64,000 nucleotides of DNA from Monodelphis domestica. Taxonomy: Eukaryota; Chordata; Mammalia; Didelphimorphia; Didelphidae. A program made the position numbers and the translations under genes. The first letter of the stretch is position 1. Each line of letters begins with the position of its first letter. Shown piece after piece: positions 55,834 to 64,000 of the stretch. The notes beneath the pieces were generated by a model. The model ran no database searches, was not told the origin of the DNA, and worked only from the letters and a program-made list of their open reading frames with translations. Where the stretch lies: NCBI RefSeq assembly GCF_027887165.1, contig NC_077233.1, forward strand, positions 231,028,372 through 231,092,371, in the 5' to 3' direction.

Positions 55834-57289
55834 ACACAGTGCATATATTTATGTGCATATACATACACATTGTATCTCTTGGCTAGTTAGCTCAGAATTG
55901 AAAACAAGAAAGAGAATGAAATTGGGCTGTATTACATTTGAGAAACTACACAGAATTTTCAGTGATTTCAAACTATTAATTGTCTTTGATGTTTATCTCT
56001 TTGGCACAAATATCTTCTCAGTGATGACATGTATCTTCAGATTGTGGAATACTATGAACTCAGTAGGATAAAAATTATATGTAATTCAAAGGACAATAGA
56101 ATAAAATATGCTGGGTATAAAGAGATTGCAGCATGTCACCAATAATATACACTATATGTGAAAAGGTAGTAAAGACAATATTGCAGGTATGTATGATAGA
56201 AAAAGGAGATTGGCTCTTCATGTAGTGAGAATAGAAACAAAAGATGGACAGACCAAATAGCACCTTGTGTGAGATATAGATATGTGTCCATCTGATAAAT
56301 AATGATGGTTCAACCCACATGTGGCATAGGTGATGATATGATCTGGAATTTAGTCTTATCTGCTCTATCTTTGTAGGAAGCAAGAATAGGGTCAATGCTG
56401 GGTGCTTGCTACTTCACATGCGTATCTCTCTCTAATTATATTTATTTACCATGCTTCAGGTATTGGTAGTCCAGGGATATAATACTTCATGGTCTAGAAT
56501 AAATATCACTTTTCCTGATTGCTTTCAGGGAGAGGATAATGCTGGCTTATCTCCTTTCCACCCAACATGGTACACAAAACCCCATCATAAATAGCTAATC
56601 AATCTTAAAGTAAAACATGAATCATAAATTGGTGAAGTTATATAGATTAGGATGGAACAAAGAATACACTATTAATGATAAATGAACTCTTTGGCTGGAT
56701 GAGAAATAAGACCTTAGCTCCACCAAGCAGAGAGAAAACATTTTCATAGGGAGGCAGTCTACTCTTAGTGATCTCCAGAATTGACCCTGGGAGTTAAGGG
56801 ACATGCTGCAAGTTCAGCTTCCCTGACACATCTATGACTCTAAAGAGTTCCAAGTAGTTATTCAAAAGACTCAACTACCTCTCCAAAGTCCTCTAACAAT
56901 CTGAAGGCATCTTTTCTCCTTTCATGATGATATTCCATGATGTGACTTAGCATTCTCTCTGTCAATCAGGAATCATCTTTCTGTTTTCATGCATAGAAAA
57001 ATTGCCCAATATGAATGGGTAGAATTATGCTTGGAATCACCATGATATTGAGGCATGAGAGAAAGCTTGCCAATATAGAGAATTTGTATCTAATTGTGGG
57101 AAAAAAATGTCGAATATGAGAGTAGAGGGACTAGGATCTGCACCAATGGAAAGATTGGTGAAATTGTAGTTCTACCAAAGTTATAAAGATGTTTTAAAAT
57201 TATTTTAATTTCCCTCAAGTCTGTGTCACTGCAGTAGAAACTTGCCACTCCTGAAAATGAATCAGGATTCCAAAAAAAAAAAAAGAGAG
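55834..57289. other. Intergenic, unassigned
   Basis: AT-rich DNA with no gene or nameable repeat. Confidence 0.5.
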
Positions 57290-57550
57290 AAGGGAGAGCA
57301 TTCCAGGCATGAGTGATATTATGCCAAAGGTAAGGAGGTTGGATCTGAACTATTACATACAGGGAAAGCAAGCAGGCTAATTAATCTATTACATGAAAAG
57401 GATCAATATGAAAAGAAGTCTGAAGATGTAGGATGGAGCTAGATTGTGCAAAACTTTAAGTGCTGAATAGAGGAATTTGTATTTTATCTCAGAGGTGATA
57501 GGGAGCCACTGAAGCTTCTTGAACATGGGAGTAGAATTTTCAGGGTTAGA
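57290..57550 (-). repeat. L2 LINE fragment, antisense
   Basis: 'gagcattccaggcatgagtg', 'atggagctagattgtgcaaa', 'gtgatagggagccactgaag': the same order as at 43170-43420. Confidence 0.72.
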
Positions 57551-57951
57551 AATAGTGTTTTTAGAAACAATAAAAATCAGCCAATAATTGTTTCTTCATT
57601 CCTAGGACTATGCAAGGTACTCTGTAGGGATATAGAAGCATTAGGGGACATGACCAGGGCCGTTAAGGATTCTGCCATCTTGCTGTACAGAAAATTATAC
57701 ATGCAGACAACAATTGGCTGTCTAGTCTAATTTACTCATTTTACTGATGAGGGAATTGAGGCTCAAAGAAGTTTAGTAATTTGTCTGAGATTATATACGT
57801 AATGAGTGGTAGAGTCAGTGTGCAAACTCATATACTGAGACCCTAAGTTCAATACTTTTTTTTGCCCAATTACCTCATTACCCTTTCAATCAGTGGAATA
57901 TATTTCAATAATTCAATTCAGCAGAAGATTATTAAGTGCCTAGGTTCAAGA
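57551..57951. other. Intergenic with MIR/L2-like scraps
   Basis: 'actgatgagggaattgaggc' near 57740 is a MIR-like core. No gene. Confidence 0.5.
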
Positions 57952-58200
57952 CAGGGCAGCTTGGAGACATAGTGGCTAGAATCCAAGGTATGGAGTCAGG
58001 AAGATTCATCTTCCTGAGTTCAAATCTGACCTCAGACACTTACTAGCTGTGTGACTCTGGGCAAGTCACTTAATCCTGTTTGCCTCAGTTTCCTCATCTA
58101 TAAAATGAAGCAGATAAATAAATGGCAAACCATGACAGTATCTTTGTCAAGAAAACCCCAAAATATGGACACAAAGATTGGATATGATTGAAAAATAACA
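57952..58200 (+). repeat. tRNA-headed SINE (tail type A)
   Basis: 'gggcagcttggagacatagt', 'gacctcagacacttactagc', 'gactctgggcaagtcactta', 'gtcaagaaaaccccaaaata'. Near full length. Confidence 0.9.
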
Positions 58201-58829
58201 ATAAGGTACAAGACATTGTGCTAGGAAAAGGGGTACAAAGACAAAAATGAAACAATGTCTGGGCTTAAGCAGTTCACATTCTAGAGTGTTAGACTTGGAG
58301 TCAGGAAGGCTTACATTCAAAACCTGTCTGTCTGTGAATCACTTAACCTCATCCAGACTCACTTTCCTCATTTGTAAAATGGGATAAAAATGGCACTTAA
58401 TTCCCAGAATTATAAAGATTAAAAATATCATATATGTTATGTATTTTTGAAACCTTAGACTATTTATAAATGTTAGCTATCATCATCATAATTATTACTA
58501 TTACTGGAGGATACAACTAGAATGCAATGTTGTATGTAATGTACAATATAATGTAATGTACAATGTAATGTAAATAGAAGGAGATTAACATTAACTGGAA
58601 GGATAAAAAAAGGTTTTGCAGAAAATATGGCACCTAACCTGATTTGTGAAGGAAGTATTTTAAGGATGCTTGAGGCTGAGATTAATAGGAACTCAATTCC
58701 AGGAGTGATGGATAATTGGTGGCAATGCACATAGGCAAGAGGCAGGAGATGAAGTATCCAGGTTGGGGAATAATGGCTATAATGTAGAGTTTATGATGGA
58801 GAGGAGCAGAAGATAAAGTTGAAAAGGGA
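58201..58829. other. Intergenic with LINE/SINE scraps
   Basis: A short L2 antisense scrap at the start, a SINE-like head near 58280-58380, and a 'gtaatgtacaatataatgta' tandem at about 58525-58575. Confidence 0.5.
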
Positions 58830-59880
58830 AACACAGAATCACAAAATTTGAGAGTCTGAAGGGAGCTTTGCAACCAAATCTGTAACTACTAGACTTTATT
58901 CAACAATGGATCATCCAGCCTTTGTCTAAAGGCTTCTATTTAGAAAGAATCCATTTCCTCTTAAGTCAGGCTACTCCAATTATGGATACCTCTCACTGTT
59001 ATAAAGATTTTCCTTAAATCAAACCTAAATATGCTTCTTTGGAATATCCTCCAGTTTGACTCAGTTTGTCCTACTGAGGCTAAATGGACCACGTAGAATA
59101 CCTTTTCTACATGAAAGTCCTTTAAATACTTGATCATAGTTATCATTCCATCCTATCTTATTTTCTATAGGCTAAACATCTCCAGTTCTTGCAACCAATC
59201 CTTATTGGCCTTTCACTATCCTGATTGTCATCCTCTGAACATTTTCTAGCTTATCAATGACCTTGTTAAATTGTAGCACACAAAGCTAAATGTAGTACTC
59301 CAGATACTGTCTAACTGTCTTGGGCAGAGGTTTGTGGGACTTAAAACTCTCTATTCCTGAAATCTCTGCCTCTGTTATTGCTCCCCCCCCCAAAAAAAAA
59401 CCCCCACTAGTTTTTGTGGACATATTACGCTGCTAATTTATTGAATCTTTGATCCAATCAATCAATCAATTAATTAGGTAGGCACTGTGCTAAGTTTTGA
59501 AGATACAAAGAATGGCCAGTAAAGTATACTAAAATTCTAGGTTTTTTCTTTTTTTCAGAAAACCAATTTCTAATTATACCTCCCCTATTCTGTACTTGTG
59601 AGGTTGATTTTTTTTTGAATGTAAGTATGAAACTTTACGTTTCTCCTTCATTAGTCTTAGCCCCATGCTCTAGCCTCTCAAGATCTCTGTGGATCTTTCT
59701 GCATTCTAATGTGATAACTATCCCTCTGATCTTGGTATTATCTTCATATTTGACAGGCATATCATCTATGTAAGTGTCACAGAGCATCAGTGCAAGTATA
59801 GATTTCTGGGACATACCAGCAGAGGCCTCCTATTGAGTTGACATTAAATAATTAAAGACAATTCTTTAAATTTGGCCATT
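58830..59880 (-). mobile_element. CR1-clade LINE, decayed, antisense
   Basis: About 1 kb. The minus strand near 59700-59780 reads as the degenerate reverse transcriptase box DDMPVKYEDNTKIRGIVIT, a corrupted form of the clade's IKFADDTKLGGI motif. The lower part parallels 44225-44700. The catalytic residues are altered, so it is dead. Confidence 0.75.
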
Positions 59881-60882
59881 TTACTAGGTTTCGTTTTTTC
59901 TAGGTGTCAAGTGGCTTATTCACTTACACACTGGCTCATTTTTTGCCAACTCTGTTCTTTTCCTTTTTTTTTGACAGGCAGAACATCTAGCATTCTCTAG
60001 TCCTATGGCACCCATTTTCACCCATTTTCCATGTTGTTTCAGATATTACTGAAGGTGGCTCAGCAAACATATGCATTAATCTTTTCAGTATATTAAGATG
60101 TATTTCAAATGGAGTGGTAACTTGAATTTGTCAAATTCGATATTATTTTATTTTCAGTTACAAATTTCCTCCTTCCTACCTTCCTACCTTTCCTCTTCCA
60201 TCCCCAACCCTCCTTTGAGAAAATAAGATATGTATAGTCACATGTATAGTATGTATCTCAGCTATATAAATAATCAAGCAAAACAAACCATCATGTCAAA
60301 TTCATCAAAGCCACTATAATTCTCTCATTTTCTCCTTGACTCATCTTGATATCAACTCCCTCTTAGTAAATTTGTTCTAATATTTCCAATGCAAAAGTTA
60401 TTCTCCTTTACAGAGAAAACAGAAGCAGAATAAATGTTGAGCTGCTCAGAAGAGTTCTCTTTTCTCTGTTTTCAGTTATCTCTATTCCATCCACCCCAAT
60501 CAGTGGCCCCAACCCTCCCTCAAGTTTCCTCCTACTTCAACATAGCTTTTATTTTCACTTACAAACCTCAGCTCATTCTGAGCTTCAGTACTCTTGATAC
60601 TTAAAAAAATTAAGTTTAATATTGCTTAAACTTAAAGTTATATTTTCTCTCTCTCTCTCACATTCTAGTCCTCATCGGAAGTAAAAGAAAACAACTTTTG
60701 TATCTAATGTATATAGATAAGCAAAACAAATTTCCTTATTGGCAATATCTAAAATTCTGACATTTTTATTGAATCAGATCAGTGATTTTAAATTCATCTT
60801 CTACTCTCTGAACTTAGTTTCTTCTATCTAAATCCATTTAAAATCTGAGTTGGTTGGTGTGTTCCCTGAATTTATTGTTCTT
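59881..60882. other. Old L1-like, T-rich flank
   Basis: 60130-60300 and 60640-60780 resemble antisense L1 3' UTR ('aaataagatatgtatagtca', 'aataatcaagcaaaacaaac'). No gene. Confidence 0.45.
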
Positions 60883-61686
60883 TTTTTTAAAACATTATTT
60901 TATTTGGTCATTTCCAAACATTATTCATTGGAAACAAAAATCATTTTCTTTTCCTCCCCCCACCCCAACCTCTCCCATAGCCGATGCATGATTCCACTGG
61001 GTATCACTTGTGTTCTTGACTCAAACCCATTTCCGTGTTGTTGGTATTTGCTCTAGAGTGTTCAATTAGAGTCTCTCCTCAGTCATATCCCCTCCACCCC
61101 TGTAGTCAAGCAGTTGCTTTTCATCGGTGTTTTTACTCCCATAGTTTATCTTCTGCTTGTGGATAGTGTTTTTTAGATCCCTGCAGATTGTTCAGGGACA
61201 TTGCATTGACACTAATGGAGAAGTCCATTACCTTTGATTGTACCATAGTGTATCAGTCTCTGTGTATAATGATTTCCTGGTTCTGCTCCTTTCGCTCTGC
61301 ATCACTTCCTGGAGGTTGTTCCAGACTCCATGGAATTCCTGCACTTTATTATTCCTTTGAGCACAATAGTATTCCATCACCAACATATGCCACAATTTGT
61401 TCAGCCATTCCCCAATTGAAGGGCATCCCCTCATTTTCCAATTTTTGGCCACCACAAAGAGTGCAGCTATGAATATTCTTGCCCAAGTCTTTTTCCTTAT
61501 TATCTCTGTGGGGTACAAACCCAGCAGTGCTATGGCTGGATCAAAGGGCAGACGGTCTTTTATTGCCCTTTGGGCATAGTTCCAAATTGCCCTCCAGAAT
61601 GGTTGGATCAATTCACAACTCTACCAGCAATGAATTAGTGTCCCTACTTTGCCGCATCCCCTCCAGCATTCATTACCTTCCATATG
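60883..61686 (-). mobile_element. 5'-truncated L1 LINE with intact target-site duplication
   Basis: 804 bp: a poly-T (A tail) at the left, 3' UTR, then the ORF2 C-terminus on the minus strand (61228-61611: [40 protein letters not shown]). An 11-bp direct repeat TTATTGTTCTT flanks it (60872-60882 and 61687-61697), the mark of target-primed insertion. It closely resembles the L1 at 19800-20530. Confidence 0.93.
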
Positions 61687-61697
61687 TTATTGTTCTT

Positions 61698-61939
61698 GTC
61701 AGACAAATCCTCACTGTAATGAGGATAGGATGTCCAGAAAATTTCATTCTTGAGAATTTCTTTTTCCTTTTTCTCTGACTTTCCCCAAAGAATTTTAATT
61801 CATGGGATCCTATCTATTCTTCTTTTGAAATCTGTTCTCCCAAAAGGTAGAACACATGTAAGACTATGCTCAGCTTTCCTTTATTCCATCATGAACTTTA
61901 GGAGGAAATAGTCATTTCTCTGTAATGGTTTCAGCATTT
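61698..61939. other. Intergenic, unassigned
   Basis: Unique-looking DNA between two L1 fragments. Confidence 0.4.
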
Positions 61940-62600
61940 ATGCAAATAACCCTGTTAGGAAGAATCAAATCCAATACTTTTCTTTGGCATATTTTTGGTT
62001 ACATTTTGAGTCCTGAGTTTTCTCCCTCTATCCTTCCCAACTCTGCACTAGAGACAGCCAATCTTTGATATTTTATATATATGAGACCATATAGTATATA
62101 CATCCATATATCAGTCCTTTCTTAGGGGGTGAATAGCATTTTCTTTCATAAATCCTTTGTACTTGATTTAAATATTCTTATTATGAACAGTTTGGCCTTT
62201 AACAGTTATTCCATTAAAAATATTGTTGTTACTGTAGCAAGTAATCAAAATCATATGTCATAATTGATTCAGTCATTTCCTGATTGATGGCCATCCTTTC
62301 AGTTTCCAGTTTTTTTACCACCATAAAGAAAGCTTCATATAAATAAATAAGTATTTAAAATATTTTAGAACATATTAAGTTCTTTTCCTTTTTCCTTTAT
62401 TACCTTGGGAAACAATGGTATCGCTGCGTCAAAGAGTATGCACAGTTTTGTAACTCTTTGGGCATAATTCCAAATTGTTCTCCAAAATGATTGAATCAGT
62501 TCAGAGTTCCATCAAGTGTATTCATATCCCAATTTTCCCACATCCACTTCAATATTTGTCATTTTCCCATTCTATTCTTTTAGCCATTAGATTCAGTGAA
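61940..62600 (-). repeat. Older L1 3' fragment, antisense
   Basis: Diverged relative of the L1 ends: 'tgggcataattccaaattgt', 'tctccaaaatgattgaatca' and 'tcagtttccagtttttttac' on the plus strand match the reverse complement of the ORF2 end. Confidence 0.7.
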
Positions 62601-62814
62601 CCCTTCAAAGTATGAAATTATCATTAAGATAAGTTAAAAAGTTATTAGCTGTCCTGTTTTTGGCAGAGTGAGAAATAGAGAAAGGAAGACAGATAGAGGC
62701 AGAGACAGAGATAGAGAGAAAATGTTATAGAAGATACCTATATCAGTGAAATTCTATCACTATTATAAAGTCACCATGGTAGAATGGTTACTGTTCTTCA
62801 CACATAGTATTCCT

Positions 62815-63104
62815 ATCACTTTGTTTTGTCCCTGGTATCTCCCTGCCTGGAGCATACTCCTTCCTCAACTCGTTTCCTTCAAGATTCGATAGAAGAGCTA
62901 TTTTCTACATGCATCGTTTCTTGTTCCCTTGAGTTGCTAGTGTCTGCCCTCCACAAAATTACTTTGCATTTATTGTTTATATAGTCTAAATATACTTATA
63001 TAAAAACATGCTGTCTTTCCCATATGAAATCAAACTCTTTGAGAGCAGGGAGATTTGGCACTTGTCTTTGTATCTTTGGTGAATAGCATAATGTCCCAGA
63101 CATA
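62815..63104 (+). repeat. L2 LINE 3' end
   Basis: 'ggtatctccctgcctggagc', 'gttgctagtgtctgccctcc', 'atcaaactctttgagagcag'. Sense. Confidence 0.75.
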
Positions 63105-63352
63105 ATTTTTTCAGTCTTTTTAGTTGTGTCTTACTCTTTGTGACCCCATTTGGGTTTTCTTGGCAGATATTGGTGTGGCTTGCCATTTCCTATTGCAGAC
63201 CATTTTTATAGATGAGGAAACTGAGGCAAACAGGATTAAGTGATTTGCCCAGGGTCACAAAGCTAGGAATCATCTAAGGCCATATTTGAAGTCTAGATCA
63301 GTCTTCTTCACTTCAGGCCCTGTATTCTATCTATTGTGCCACCTCGCTGCCC
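63105..63352 (-). repeat. tRNA-headed SINE (tail type A), antisense
   Basis: 'ctctttgtgaccccatttgg', 'gatgaggaaactgaggcaaa', 'gcccagggtcacaaagctag', ending 'gccacctcgctgccc'. Inserted at the L2 3' end. Confidence 0.9.
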
Positions 63353-64000
63353 TGAGGACATTAATAACTCATTGTTGTTTGACTCCATCTCTTCTAAGCC
63401 TTTGGATGCCCCCAACCATTGTTATCTCATTGGCAATGAACTACAGTAAAGAAAGTTAGTTCATTGCCATTGAAACAACAACAGTGGAAACACCCAGAAA
63501 TTCATCAGGGATGGATGCAAAGGGAGGACATATACGACTTGACAACTGATTTGATATGGTTAGGAGAAAGAAAAGAAAAAAAATCAAAGATAGCTCCAAA
63601 GTTGAGAACATGGGTGACTTAGAAGGATAGTGATGCGTTCAATTGGAAATAAGGCTCTTTGGAGAAGGGGAAGGTACAGGGGAGAAGATAATGAGTTCTA
63701 TTTTAAACATGGTGAATTTGCAATGATGACAACATATCCCATTGGAAATGTGTAGTAGGTAGTTGGTAATGCAGGACTGGAATTCAGGAGAGAGAAATTC
63801 AGGGTAGGAAATCATGTTCATCATTTGTATGGCGATGCTAATTGAACTCTTGGGAGAGCACATGAGATCACTGAGAGGCATTTTAAAGGCAGCTATGTAT
63901 AATTCTCGGTGTTATAGTCCAGTGTAAATTGATCTTTTGTAACTCTGTAGCCTATAAAACCTTGATTTAACCATCCAATATGAGTAGCCTAGGACAGGAA
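63353..64000 (-). repeat. Old LINE (L2/CR1-like) fragment, antisense, and flank
   Basis: 63600-63880 follows the order 'aggatagtgatgcgttcaat', 'gtagtaggtagttggtaatg', 'gcaggactggaattcaggag', 'cacatgagatcactgag', typical of an ancient mammalian LINE read in reverse. The last 120 bp are unassigned. Confidence 0.5.

Noticed and set aside
1..64000. tRNA genes at the SINE heads
   Set aside because: The A and B boxes belong to SINE heads; the cloverleaf is not complete in any copy I checked.
43000..64000. Further ACSM paralog exons upstream of ACSM4
   Set aside because: I looked for the [20 protein letters not shown] and GRADD words on both strands and found none; the flank is repeat DNA.

Overview
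The window looks like nuclear DNA of a marsupial mammal. It carries two ordinary vertebrate multi-exon genes set in about 90% interspersed repeats. The repeats are of the kind typical of marsupial genomes: tRNA-headed SINEs ending in two characteristic tails, L1 3' ends, much old L2 and CR1-clade LINE, a few DNA transposons, a solo LTR and very large pyrimidine microsatellites. I cannot name the species from the sequence alone.

Layout. 1-7150: repeat-rich 5' flank. 7150-7920: CpG-rich promoter. 7435-11875 (+): THUMPD1, four coding exons, a reconstructed 370-residue protein with a THUMP domain; it is the adaptor for NAT10-dependent tRNA ac4C formation. 11876-14375: THUMPD1 3' UTR plus a short intergenic gap. 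14376-42140 (-): ACSM4, a mitochondrial medium-chain acyl-CoA synthetase of the ACSM family, thirteen coding exons, a reconstructed intact 580-residue protein in which all splice phases agree. The two genes are convergent, with stop codons about 2.5 kb apart. 42141-64000: intergenic flank upstream of ACSM4 with no recognisable gene, made almost wholly of repeats.

The ACSM4 introns hold most of the unusual DNA. Intron 11 has two L1 3' fragments head to tail. Intron 10 has a 390-bp TCCC/TTCC array. Intron 7 has a three-layer nest (SINE in SINE, TTCC array, solo LTR with a 5-bp target duplication). Intron 6 has a GA array. Intron 3 has a 1.23-kb pentanucleotide array (TTCCC with TTGCC variants) that keeps perfect 5-bp phase for over a kilobase and ends in a 20-bp higher-order repeat. 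ACSM4 intron 12 uses a GC-AG splice donor.

In the flank beyond ACSM4, a 510-bp non-autonomous hAT element with a perfect 8-bp duplication sits in an L2 copy. A Tigger-like element of about 440 bp sits in another L2 copy, an unclassified insert of about 520 bp splits a third, and a palindrome-bounded element carries an antisense tRNA-Met-like body.

The two genes are not obviously linked in function: THUMPD1 acts in tRNA modification and ACSM4 in mitochondrial fatty-acid activation. Their adjacency is informative about the history of the ACSM cluster, because human ACSM4 lies on a different chromosome from THUMPD1. I found no new protein-coding system. The best candidates for a second look are the tRNA-containing palindrome, the phase-locked pentanucleotide array, the irregular repeat array in THUMPD1 intron 1, and the nested LTR.
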